Source: Bacteroidales bacterium
GTDB taxonomy: Bacteria; Bacteroidota; Bacteroidia; Bacteroidales; VadinHA17
Length of the DNA stretch: 64,000 bases
Direction of reading: 5' to 3'
NCBI GenBank assembly: GCA_029974835.1
Contig: JARKQN010000059.1
Coordinates: 1-64,000, forward strand
Shown: one piece after another, positions 8,986 through 17,078 of the stretch
Layout of the letters: each line of letters begins with the position of its first letter
How positions within the stretch are numbered: the stretch's first letter is position 1
Program-made: the position numbers and the translations under genes
The notes under the pieces: model-generated
What the model was told of the DNA's origin: nothing
Seen by the model: the letters and a program-made list of their open reading frames with translations, nothing else
Database searches by the model: none

Positions 8986-10432
8986 TCTGACAATCGAAAA
9001 CATTGAGAGGATTGCAAATGATGTCAGGAGCCAGGAGATAATTTTTTCCCGCTTGCCTGATGAACTTATTGATCATATCTGTTGTGACGTTGAATATGAG
9101 ATGAATAACGGCCTTGATTTTTTTGAAGCATACCGGGTGGTAAAACAGAAAATGGGTTCATTAAAAAGACTGAAGGAGATACAGGAAGAAACATTGTATG
9201 CGGTTGACACTAAATACAGATATATGAAAAACACTATGAAGATTTCGGGGATTGCCGGCACGGTATTGCTGGGCATCGCGGCATTGCTCAAGATGCAGCA
9301 CTGGGCTTTTGCCGGGGTTATGTTAACACTAGGGGCACTGACCCTGGCATTTATCTTTCTGCCATCGTCACTCGGAGTACTCTGGAAGGAGACTCATAAC
9401 AGCAGGAGACTCTTTCTGTTTGTCTCGGCATTCACCGCCGGATTTTGTTATATCCTGGGTACCCTTTTTAAAGTCCAGCACTGGCCAGGTGCGGGGTTGA
9501 TCATCCTGATTGCGGCAATTACCGGATTGTTGTTTATTATTGCATTGCTTGTGAGCAAATTACAGGAACCTGAAAGTGCCTCAAAAAAACCTGTCTATAT
9601 CATCGGGGCTCTGGGGGCGGTTCTGTACATCACCGGGATGTTCTTCAAGATAATGCACTGGCCCCTTTCCGGTAATTTCCTTATTTCCGGCATGATAACT
9701 ATCAGTGTAATTGCCTTCCCTCTCTATACACTGACCACCTGGAAAGAAGAATCTCATGTTGATGCCAGGTTTATATTTATGGTAACAGCCATTTTAATGA
9801 TCATTCTCCCGTCGACGCTGATTACGCTCAACCTTCAGCAGTCGTACGTGAACGGTTACTTTCCTCACCTCGAACAGCAACGTGCTTTATACACCTATCT
9901 GAACACGAATAATGATGCATTTATGGCGAGGTATAAGGATTTGCCGGCCTACCCTGAAATGGCAAATCTAAAAGCCCGGACAGATGAACTGCTTGGTTTG
10001 ATAAGCAAGATTGAATCAGATATGATAAGCGAAGCTGATGAAATCTCTTCCCCGGTAACTGAAAGCGCCAATCCTGCCCGGTACGAAGCCGGGCTTGAAG
10101 AAATGTACGGGGAGATACAGGGGACAAAAATAACGAAACCTGTTGCGGCAGAGTATCTTCTGCCGGGTCGCGAAACCCGGAATTTGCTTGAAAGGTATGC
10201 CGGAGAGCATATAAAATATTTTGCCACACTGGTACCTGAAGAGGCTTTGCAGAAATATTCCCGGCTCGTCGATCCTGCGAATTACCTGCCTGGTCAGATC
10301 CCTGATGATAATTACATCTCACTTGCAGCCGGACTTCATTCACTTTTGCTCTATAAAAACGGTATCCTGTCTGCCGAAACGGTAATGCTGAAACTGATTG
10401 CAGGATCAAAAGAAACGGATAAATCCAAATAA
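8978..10432 (+). CDS. Membrane protein with PadR-partner (HAAS-like) N-terminus and three HWP repeats
   Basis: The 484-residue protein begins with a soluble helical domain (residues 1-75) containing LPDELIDHICCDVEYEMN, which resembles the HAAS-like domains encoded next to PadR genes. Three related two-helix membrane modules follow, each with the motif FKxxHWPxxG: HW at 108-109, 168-169 and 227-228, spaced about 60 residues. A further membrane helix lies at about 265-290. The last 190 residues are soluble and probably helical. The same motif occurs at the N-terminus of the gliding protein GldL. Overlap with padR and a 2-base gap to the next gene indicate an operon. The function is unknown; a membrane sensor of stress or proton-motive force is speculation. 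Confidence 0.7.
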   Translation: MPDLTIENIERIANDVRSQEIIFSRLPDELIDHICCDVEYEMNNGLDFFEAYRVVKQKMGSLKRLKEIQEETLYAVDTKYRYMKNTMKISGIAGTVLLGIAALLKMQHWAFAGVMLTLGALTLAFIFLPSSLGVLWKETHNSRRLFLFVSAFTAGFCYILGTLFKVQHWPGAGLIILIAAITGLLFIIALLVSKLQEPESASKKPVYIIGALGAVLYITGMFFKIMHWPLSGNFLISGMITISVIAFPLYTLTTWKEESHVDARFIFMVTAILMIILPSTLITLNLQQSYVNGYFPHLEQQRALYTYLNTNNDAFMARYKDLPAYPEMANLKARTDELLGLISKIESDMISEADEISSPVTESANPARYEAGLEEMYGEIQGTKITKPVAAEYLLPGRETRNLLERYAGEHIKYFATLVPEEALQKYSRLVDPANYLPGQIPDDNYISLAAGLHSLLLYKNGILSAETVMLKLIAGSKETDKSK

Positions 10433-10434
10433 TC

Positions 10435-11370
10435 ATGAAACAAAAAATTTACATACTGGGCATGATTACCGTACTGGTAATCTTTCTCGGCACGATTTTC
10501 AAGCTGATGCACTGGCCCGGAGCAGGATATCTGCTTATAACCGGTATTGCTTCGCTGGTCCTTTGCTTTCTGCCCCTTGCGTTGTTGAATCACTACAGGG
10601 CATATGGTGAAAAACAGAATTTGCCGCTTCATATAATTACCTGGCTCACAGCATTTGTGGTATTTACCTCAATGCTGTTCAAAGTGCAGCATTGGCCTTA
10701 TGCAGGTGTTATGATGACCATTGCCCTTCCTTTCCCATACCTGGTATTCCTGCCGGTTTTTCTTATTACAATCTCAGGGAATAAGAATTTCGATATCTAT
10801 AAGGTTGTTTTTGTCCTTTTTCTGCTGGCGGTCAGTTCTGTTCTGTCTGCCCTCCTCGCTTTAAATGTATCTGCAACCGTAATCCGCGATAGTCTTGATT
10901 TATCGGGGCATTATAACGGTGTCGAAAAAGTTCTGGATCAGTCGCCGGAAGGAAATAGCGGGGCCGGAATGGTGACGAAGATTGATGAAGTGGTTGAGGT
11001 TGCAGGTGAATATAAAAGCCTTATTCTTATGGCCGAAGGCAGCTCTGTTCAGGAATGGGATAAAAACCCCGGAAGCCTTCCAATACCCGGTTCACGTAAT
11101 GCCCTGGCAAAGGCTTTAGCCTCAACCGGGAATGCCAGGTTGGGAGAAAAGCTTGATAACGCCATGAGAGCATTGCTTGAAGAGGCAGAAAAAACTCCCG
11201 GATACAGTGAACTGGCAAAATCACTTCCTGCCATTCTCGGACTGCAGGTGCAGGATAAGAATAATCCTTCGCCGGTGTGGCACAATCTTAACGGTAATCT
11301 TTCATGGACGCTTATTTACCTTGATGGTGTGGAAACAAACCTGAAACTGATAAAAACAACCCTGCCGTAG
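10435..11370 (+). CDS. Membrane protein with two HWP repeats, companion of the preceding gene
   Basis: The 311-residue protein has two two-helix modules with FKLMHWPGAG (His26) and FKVQHWPYAG (His86), again about 60 residues apart. A fifth membrane helix lies at about residues 120-145, followed by a soluble domain of about 165 residues. It has the same overall plan as the previous protein without the HAAS-like domain, so the two are probably paralogous. The stop-to-start gap is 2 bases. I do not recognise a characterised homologue. Confidence 0.7.
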   Translation: MKQKIYILGMITVLVIFLGTIFKLMHWPGAGYLLITGIASLVLCFLPLALLNHYRAYGEKQNLPLHIITWLTAFVVFTSMLFKVQHWPYAGVMMTIALPFPYLVFLPVFLITISGNKNFDIYKVVFVLFLLAVSSVLSALLALNVSATVIRDSLDLSGHYNGVEKVLDQSPEGNSGAGMVTKIDEVVEVAGEYKSLILMAEGSSVQEWDKNPGSLPIPGSRNALAKALASTGNARLGEKLDNAMRALLEEAEKTPGYSELAKSLPAILGLQVQDKNNPSPVWHNLNGNLSWTLIYLDGVETNLKLIKTTLP

Positions 11371-11439
11371 AAAAAATGTCAGGTTCTTCAGTCAAGGACC
11401 GGCTTTGGCAGCTCACCGGCAAAAACTGCAGTTCACCTT

Positions 11440-11476
11440 AAAATAATTGCCCCATTTAAAATGGTTGATTATTTTT
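11440..11476 (+). terminator. Candidate terminator of the padR operon
   Basis: AAAATAAT (11440-11447) pairs with ATTATTTT (11468-11475), with an inner CCAT/ATGG stem and a T-run at the 3' side. The hairpin is imperfect and AT-rich. Confidence 0.4.
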
Positions 11477-11499
11477 AGGGCAACAAAAAGTTCAGCCTG

Positions 11500-12057
11500 A
11501 TGAAAAAACATCATGTATGTCCCTTCTGGGTGGCATATACTTTCCTGCTTCCGGTACGAAAGCTGCAGCATAATCCTTATAAAATTCTCAAACCTTATGT
11601 TAAGCAGGGTATGACTGTTATGGATTACGGGTGCGCTATGGGTTATTTCAGCATCCCGATGGCCAGGATGACAGGACCTTCGGGTATGGTCTATTGTGTT
11701 GACATTCAGGAAAAGATGCTGGTTAATCTTCAGAAAAGGGCTGCCAGGTACAAGGTGGCGGATATTATAAAAACCCTTCTCGTCAATAAAAACTTTAACC
11801 CTGAAGAGATGGCCGGTAAACTCGATTTTGTCCTGCTTTTCTTTGTTGCCCATGAAGTGCCCGATCAGAAAAGTCTGTTTACCGGTCTGCACTTAATGCT
11901 TAAGAACGGGGGAAAGGTACTTTTTGCCGAACCAAAGGGGCATGTCAGCGAAGATGATTTCCGACGTTCATTGCGACTGGCTGAAGAAGCGGGACTGACA
12001 ATAACTGGCGATAAACCGCTGAGAAGCAGGCTGTCAGTTATTTTGAGAAAGGACTGA
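11500..12057 (+). CDS. Class I SAM-dependent methyltransferase
   Basis: The 185-residue protein has a Rossmann-type methyltransferase core. Motif I is MDYGCAMGYFS, an acidic residue follows in YCVDIQ, and LLFFVAHEVPD and FAEPKGHVS are later core strands. It resembles UbiE-like Methyltransf_11 proteins. The substrate cannot be told from the sequence. It stands between two unrelated genes, and the terminator-like hairpin before it suggests its own transcript. Confidence 0.82.
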   Translation: MKKHHVCPFWVAYTFLLPVRKLQHNPYKILKPYVKQGMTVMDYGCAMGYFSIPMARMTGPSGMVYCVDIQEKMLVNLQKRAARYKVADIIKTLLVNKNFNPEEMAGKLDFVLLFFVAHEVPDQKSLFTGLHLMLKNGGKVLFAEPKGHVSEDDFRRSLRLAEEAGLTITGDKPLRSRLSVILRKD

Positions 12058-12219
12058 TCACCGGAAAGAAAAATTTGTCCGGCCCTCGCGGATTCTGCAG
12101 AAATACTTATTTCCTCCGGGAATCATTTCCTGTTTGAGAACCTGAAGCTCTCTTCAATTATCTTATGAGAAAGAGGTGCAGCTGTGCAATAAAATCATAT
12201 TTTAGTAAAAAAATGAGAT

Positions 12220-13608
12220 ATGAGAAGGGCAATTTCGTCTTTGCTGGTTTTACTGACATCTGCAGCACTATATGCACAGTATGGTGCTGACTGGGAATCT
12301 CTCGACAGCCGACCTGTACCGGCATGGTTTGAGGATGCCAAATTCGGAATTTTCATCCACTGGGGGCTCTATTCCGTGCCGGCATATAGTCCTACAGCAC
12401 GCGACGGGGTGAGCGTCTATCAGCGATATGCCGAATGGTACTGGCGCCGGTGGAATGAGAAATCGGACATACAGCATTTCTTTACGGACTTCCATAACAG
12501 GGTGTACGGACCCGGCTTCAAATACCAGGATTTTGTGCATTATTTTAAGGCAGAAATGTTTAACCCGTCCGATTGGGCCGAAATTTTCCGCAGGGCAGGA
12601 GCAAAATATGTGGTCCTGACTTCAAAACACCATGAGGGCTTCACCCTCTGGCCGTCAAAATATTCGTGGAACTGGAATGCTATGGATGCAGGCCCTCACC
12701 GCGACCTGCTGGGCGACCTGACAAAAGAGGTAAAAGATAAGGGGTTGAAGATGGGCTACTACTACTCACTTCTTGAGTGGTATCATCCACTTTATAAAAG
12801 GGAGACTATAGAGCAGTATGTCGATCAGCACATGATACCGCAGATGAAGGAACTGGTTACAAATTACAAACCTGATCTCTTATGGACCGACGGTGAATGG
12901 GATTACCCTTCGGAGGTTCTTAAAAGCACTCAATTCCTGCAATGGCTGTTCAATGTATCACCTGTTAAGGAAACAATCGCAATAAATGACCGCTGGGGGA
13001 AGGAGACGAGAAGCAGGCATGGAGGTTATTTTACCACCGAGTACGACCTGGTGCATGATGGCGATGCCACCGCAATGAAGTTTGAGAGACCATGGGAAGA
13101 GTGCCGTGGCATGGCAGGCTCGTTCGGATATAACCGTAATGAGATGCCGGAAGATTATTCCACATCAGAAGAGCTTGTTCATATACTTATCAATAAGGTG
13201 GCCCGGGGAGGAAACCTGCTTCTGAATATCGGCCCTACAGCCGACGGGCGCATTCCGGAAATAATGCAGCAGCGACTCCTCGACATGGGCAGATGGCTTG
13301 AAGTAAACGGCGAAGCCGTTTACGGCACACGCAAATGGGACGAAGCACCTGCGGTTACCCCTGAAACAACACATTATTTCACCAGGAAAGGAAACGATCT
13401 CTTTCTTATTGTCACAAAATGGCAGGACAAACCCCTTACCGTGAACGGAGTGAAAAATCCTGAAGGCGTTGAAATGCAGGGATATTCAGGAAAAATTAAG
13501 TATTCGTATTCCGGAGGCCGTCTTACCATCAACCCGCCCCCTATAACCCCTGCAACGATGCCCTGCAGCTATGCATGGGTATTCAGAATAAAAGGGTGTT
13601 TGAAGTGA
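12220..13608 (+). CDS. GH29 alpha-L-fucosidase, secreted
   Basis: The 462-residue protein has a signal peptide with cleavage near LYAQ (residue 20). The GH29 catalytic domain shows WFEDAKFGIFIHWGLYSVPA, KHHEGF (137-141) and LLWTDGEWD, in which Asp224 is the expected nucleophile. The enzyme would release terminal alpha-L-fucose from glycans in the periplasm or at the cell surface. A small beta-sandwich C-terminal domain (about 375-460) is present. No SusC/SusD pair or other glycan-utilisation genes flank it, so this is not a typical polysaccharide utilisation locus. The acid/base Glu cannot be assigned by eye. Confidence 0.9.
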   Translation: MRRAISSLLVLLTSAALYAQYGADWESLDSRPVPAWFEDAKFGIFIHWGLYSVPAYSPTARDGVSVYQRYAEWYWRRWNEKSDIQHFFTDFHNRVYGPGFKYQDFVHYFKAEMFNPSDWAEIFRRAGAKYVVLTSKHHEGFTLWPSKYSWNWNAMDAGPHRDLLGDLTKEVKDKGLKMGYYYSLLEWYHPLYKRETIEQYVDQHMIPQMKELVTNYKPDLLWTDGEWDYPSEVLKSTQFLQWLFNVSPVKETIAINDRWGKETRSRHGGYFTTEYDLVHDGDATAMKFERPWEECRGMAGSFGYNRNEMPEDYSTSEELVHILINKVARGGNLLLNIGPTADGRIPEIMQQRLLDMGRWLEVNGEAVYGTRKWDEAPAVTPETTHYFTRKGNDLFLIVTKWQDKPLTVNGVKNPEGVEMQGYSGKIKYSYSGGRLTINPPPITPATMPCSYAWVFRIKGCLK

Positions 13609-13761
13609 AAGTAAAAACAGCTGAAAAACTTACAGCAATCTTTGAATTAAGGTGGCAGAGGACTGCGGTTATTTCCCCGGTTAATGTTGTATGATATAAC
13701 TGGATGCTGTTTAATATTAATAGCAAAAAATCAGCACCGAATAAAAAATAATTGAAAAAGG

Positions 13762-13790
13762 TTGATTATTATAAAAAATATTTACATTTG
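13762..13790 (+). promoter_or_regulatory. Promoter of the trp operon
   Basis: TTG at 13762-13764 and TACATTTG at 13783-13790, 18 bases apart, match the Bacteroidota promoter consensus. Transcription would start near 13797, just before the leader peptide ATG. Confidence 0.6.
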
Positions 13791-13808
13791 TGCGATTTTA
13801 GTTTCAGG

Positions 13809-13868
13809 ATGAAAATATTGTTTACAAGCTGGTGTTGGTGTTGCTCAATGGTTTCCGGAACCACGTGA
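13809..13868 (+). CDS. trpL: trp operon leader peptide
   Basis: This short ORF of 19 codons reads MKILFTSWCWCCSMVSGTT and ends with TGA. It has two Trp codons separated by one Cys codon (W-C-W) in the middle. It lies between a good promoter and a strong terminator hairpin, 214 bases before trpE. This is the arrangement of ribosome-mediated attenuation: when charged tRNA-Trp is scarce, ribosomes would stall at the Trp codons. No ribosome-binding site is obvious, as is usual in this phylum. The peptide itself probably has no other function. Confidence 0.88.
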   Translation: MKILFTSWCWCCSMVSGTT

Positions 13869-13950
13869 GGAGGCACACCTGTTTGTAAATTTTAAGGAAT
13901 TTTCGACAACGGCCTGCCGTACTCACGGCAGGCCGTTGTCATTTTAAAAA
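13831..13950 (+). promoter_or_regulatory. trp attenuator with competing RNA structures
   Basis: Three pairings are visible. GGTGT, present twice inside the Trp codon region (13831-13835 and 13837-13841), can pair with ACACC at 13875-13879. GGAGGC (13869-13874), directly after the leader stop codon, can pair with GCCTGCC (13912-13918) with one bulge as an antiterminator. The latter sequence is the 5' arm of the perfect terminator stem at 13905-13940. A ribosome stalled on Trp codons would block the first pairing and favour the antiterminator; one paused at the stop would favour termination. The mechanism is inferred from known trp attenuators. Confidence 0.75.
13905..13946 (+). terminator. trp attenuator terminator hairpin
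   Basis: GACAACGGCCTGCCGT (13905-13920) and its exact complement at 13925-13940 form a 16-bp perfect stem with the loop ACTC, followed by ATTTTAAAAA. The 3' U-run is short, but the stem is very strong. Confidence 0.85.
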
Positions 13951-14082
13951 CTATTGCAGCTTGTTTCTCCTCCCGCTTCCGAACGCCTGTCGGCCGGAAC
14001 CATGGCACAGGCAAACAGCGGGCGGAATGATTAGGAAAGATTTAAGAAATAGATTACCAATGAAATACAAAATAGATAAATT

Positions 14083-15495
14083 ATGAAGAAATTCAGCATC
14101 AGAACTACCTGCAGGAGACTGCTTGCCGATACAATCACCCCGGTAAGCATATATCTTCGTTTAAGAGATGAATTTCCCAATTCCTTTCTTCTCGAAAGTT
14201 CGGATTACCATGGCAATGAGAACAGCTACTCCCTGATTTGCCTTAAACCGGTTGCCGGCTTTACCGCAGATAACGGAAATATTAAGGAAACCTATCCCGA
14301 TGGTACCACCCTGCAATCTGCAGTCACATCAGGGTACGATTTCCTTGAAAGATTCTCTTCATTTTTCAAATCATTCAGCATGACCGAATCGGACACAGAT
14401 ATTCCTGTCAACGGAATCTTCGGATATATGTCGTACGACGCCGTTCAGTACTTTGAAAAAATAAAACTTCTTGCACCCGAAAATACCGACTGCAGGATAC
14501 CACATGTCAGGTATGATTTTTTCAGGTACATAATCGCAGTAAATCACCATCAGAACATACTTTATATAATTGAAAACAGTATTGATGGCGACACGGAAAG
14601 CGAGGCTGAACATATTGAGGATCTCCTTCGTAACCAAAATTTTGCCACCTTCAGGTTCAGAACAACAGGCCCTGAGAAGAGCAGCGTCACCGACGGGCAA
14701 TATAAACAGATGGTGCAGAAAGGCAGGGAGCACTGTTTCAGGGGAGATGTTTTTCAGGTTGTTTTGTCGCGCCGGTATTCAATCGACTTTAAGGGAGATG
14801 AATTCAACGTTTACAGAACACTCCGGTCCATAAACCCGTCGCCATACCTGTTTTATTTTGATTACGGCAATTTTAAAATCTTTGGTTCATCACCCGAAGC
14901 CCACCTTAAAATAAACAGAGGTAAGGCATACATTAATCCAATAGCCGGTACCTACCGCCGTACAGGCAACGATGAAGCCGATAAAATGATTGCAGAACGG
15001 CTCGGATACGACCAGAAGGAGAATGCCGAACATATCATGCTGGTCGACCTTGCCCGTAACGACCTCAGCCGTAAGGCCGGAAATGTTAAGGTCGAAAACC
15101 TCAGGGAGGTTCAGTTCTATTCCCACGTAATACACCTTGTTTCTTCCGTTTCGGGCGAAATGACGGAAGGAACAGATATAACAGATATGCTTGCGGCAAC
15201 CTTCCCGGCCGGAACGCTTACAGGAGCCCCCAAACATATGGCTATGCAGCTTATTGACAGATATGAAAACCATAAAAGAGGATATTACGGCGGCGCCCTT
15301 GGATTCATAGACTTCAGAGGAGTATTGAACCATGCCATTATGATCAGAACATTCCTGAGTATCGGTAACACTCTCTTTTACCAGGCAGGCGCCGGAATAG
15401 TAGCCGGCTCCGACGAGGAAAAGGAACTTCAGGAAGTAAACAATAAACTCGGTGCACTTAAAAATGCAGTTAAAACGGCGGAGGAGATAAAATGA
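14083..15495 (+). CDS. trpE: Anthranilate synthase component I
   Basis: The 470-residue chorismate-using subunit makes anthranilate from chorismate with ammonia from TrpG. The chorismate-binding domain shows FQVVLSRRYSIDF, INPSPYLFYFDYG, GSSPEAHLKI, PIAGTYRRTG, LVDLARND and TFPAGTLTGAPK, all standard for the family. LLESSDYHGNENSYS at the N-terminus is the region that usually binds the feedback inhibitor Trp. It is the first gene of the trp operon behind the attenuator and overlaps trpG by 4 bases. PabB is excluded by the operon context. Confidence 0.96.
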   Translation: MKKFSIRTTCRRLLADTITPVSIYLRLRDEFPNSFLLESSDYHGNENSYSLICLKPVAGFTADNGNIKETYPDGTTLQSAVTSGYDFLERFSSFFKSFSMTESDTDIPVNGIFGYMSYDAVQYFEKIKLLAPENTDCRIPHVRYDFFRYIIAVNHHQNILYIIENSIDGDTESEAEHIEDLLRNQNFATFRFRTTGPEKSSVTDGQYKQMVQKGREHCFRGDVFQVVLSRRYSIDFKGDEFNVYRTLRSINPSPYLFYFDYGNFKIFGSSPEAHLKINRGKAYINPIAGTYRRTGNDEADKMIAERLGYDQKENAEHIMLVDLARNDLSRKAGNVKVENLREVQFYSHVIHLVSSVSGEMTEGTDITDMLAATFPAGTLTGAPKHMAMQLIDRYENHKRGYYGGALGFIDFRGVLNHAIMIRTFLSIGNTLFYQAGAGIVAGSDEEKELQEVNNKLGALKNAVKTAEEIK

Positions 15496-16067
15496 AAACT
15501 CTTGTTATTGATAATTACGATTCATTTACTTACAACCTTGTCCATTACATCGGTAAGCTGACGGGTATAAGACCTGATGTGTTCAGAAACGATGAAATCA
15601 CAGTCGAAGAGGCCGGCAGATATGATAAGATTCTTATATCTCCGGGCCCCGGGATTCCCTCTGAAGCAGGCATCTGCATTGATCTGATAAAAAGATGGGC
15701 TCCCGAAAAGAGTATACTGGGCATATGCCTGGGCCATCAGGCGGTTTGCGAGGCTTTCGGAGGCAAACTGCTGAATCTGAGTACCGTGTACCACGGGATC
15801 TCTTCTCCTGTTAAAATAAAGACTCCGGATGAACCTCTTTTTAAAAACATCCCTCCGATTTTCATGGGCGGAAGATACCACTCATGGGTGGTCTCGCGAA
15901 AACACCTGCCGGCCTGCTTCAGGATTACATGTGAAGATGATAACGGCATCATAATGGGCATCAGCCATGAAGAATATGATGTTAAGGGTCTTCAGTTTCA
16001 CCCCGAATCGGTTATGACCGAATTCGGCCCGGAGATAATCAGAAACTGGATAAGGACGTCGGATTGA
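15492..16067 (+). CDS. trpG: Anthranilate synthase component II (glutamine amidotransferase)
   Basis: The 191-residue class I amidotransferase supplies ammonia to TrpE. The nucleophile Cys79 lies in ILGICLGHQAVCEAFGG and the His-Glu pair in LQFHPESVMTEFG. The N-terminal DNYDSFTYNLVHY and the PGPG oxyanion motif are conserved. It overlaps trpE (ATGA), indicating translational coupling of the two subunits. Many organisms share this subunit with folate synthesis (PabA role). That is possible here, since no separate pabA is in the window. Confidence 0.95.
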   Translation: MKTLVIDNYDSFTYNLVHYIGKLTGIRPDVFRNDEITVEEAGRYDKILISPGPGIPSEAGICIDLIKRWAPEKSILGICLGHQAVCEAFGGKLLNLSTVYHGISSPVKIKTPDEPLFKNIPPIFMGGRYHSWVVSRKHLPACFRITCEDDNGIIMGISHEEYDVKGLQFHPESVMTEFGPEIIRNWIRTSD

Positions 16068-16085
16068 ATTATAAATGTTCTGAAA

Positions 16086-17078
16086 ATGAAAAAGATACTT
16101 AACTACCTGTTTGAGCATAAAACCCTCAGCCGGTCGGAGGCCGAGGAGGTTATGATTAACATTGCCGGAGGAAAATACTCCGAAACGGAAATAGCAGCAT
16201 TCATTACCGTCTATCTGATGCGAAGCATTACCGTTGAGGAGCTTTCAGGTTTCAGGAACGCATTGCTTAACCTTTGCAACAGGGTCAACCTTTCTGATTT
16301 CGACACCATTGACGTTTGCGGTACAGGCGGAGATAACAAGGAAACATTCAACATTTCAACCCTTACCGCCTTCGTCCTTGCAGGAGCCGGCGTAAAGGTC
16401 GCAAAACACGGTAATTACGGCGTGACATCGGCCTGCGGATCTTCCAATATTCTGGAACATTTCGGTTACAGATTCTCAACCGACCCCGGAAAGCTCAAAA
16501 GAGAACTGGGAGAATCGGGAATCTGTTTTCTCCACGCTCCGCTCTTCAATCCCGCTATGAAAACCGTTGCTCCCGTCAGAAAGGCGCTTAAAGTGAAAAC
16601 TTTCTTCAATATGCTGGGCCCTACCGTAAACCCTTCATCTCCAAAACGCCAGATGATAGGAGTTTACAGCCTTGAGATTGCCCGCCTTTATAATTATATG
16701 TACCAGGAATCGGACATAAATTATGCAATTGTACACAGCCTCGACGGTTACGATGAAGTATCCCTCACATCTTCCTTCAGGTATATTTTTAACGGAACTG
16801 AGCAGATACTTGATCCCGAAACGATAAGCTATCAGAAGGTTCTTCCGGCCGACCTTGCAGGAGGGAAGAGCGTAAAAGAATCCGCGGAAATATTCATCGG
16901 CATACTTGAAGGCAGGGGAACCACCGCACGCAACAGTACAGTGCTGGCAAACTCCCAGATCGCTCTGCGTTGCTGTTTCCCCGGGAAAAGCCTTGATGAA
17001 TGCAGGGAAATGGCCGAAGATTCCCTCTTTAACGGAAAGGCCCTCAAATCATTTAAAAGACTGATGGAGATTCAATGA
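16086..17078 (+). CDS. trpD: Anthranilate phosphoribosyltransferase
   Basis: The 330-residue enzyme transfers the phosphoribosyl group of PRPP to anthranilate. VCGTGGDNKETFNISTLTA is the glycine-rich PRPP-binding motif, and KHGNYGVTSACGSSN is the anthranilate/pyrophosphate region. GPTVNPSSPKRQMIGVYS is conserved. Length is typical for the stand-alone form. It is separated from trpG by 18 bases and overlaps trpC by 4 bases. Confidence 0.96.
   Translation: MKKILNYLFEHKTLSRSEAEEVMINIAGGKYSETEIAAFITVYLMRSITVEELSGFRNALLNLCNRVNLSDFDTIDVCGTGGDNKETFNISTLTAFVLAGAGVKVAKHGNYGVTSACGSSNILEHFGYRFSTDPGKLKRELGESGICFLHAPLFNPAMKTVAPVRKALKVKTFFNMLGPTVNPSSPKRQMIGVYSLEIARLYNYMYQESDINYAIVHSLDGYDEVSLTSSFRYIFNGTEQILDPETISYQKVLPADLAGGKSVKESAEIFIGILEGRGTTARNSTVLANSQIALRCCFPGKSLDECREMAEDSLFNGKALKSFKRLMEIQ

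Noticed and set aside
7299-11370. One operon from the aminotransferase through the HWP proteins
   Set aside because: A good promoter (TATATTTG) and an 82-base AT-rich gap separate the aminotransferase from padR.
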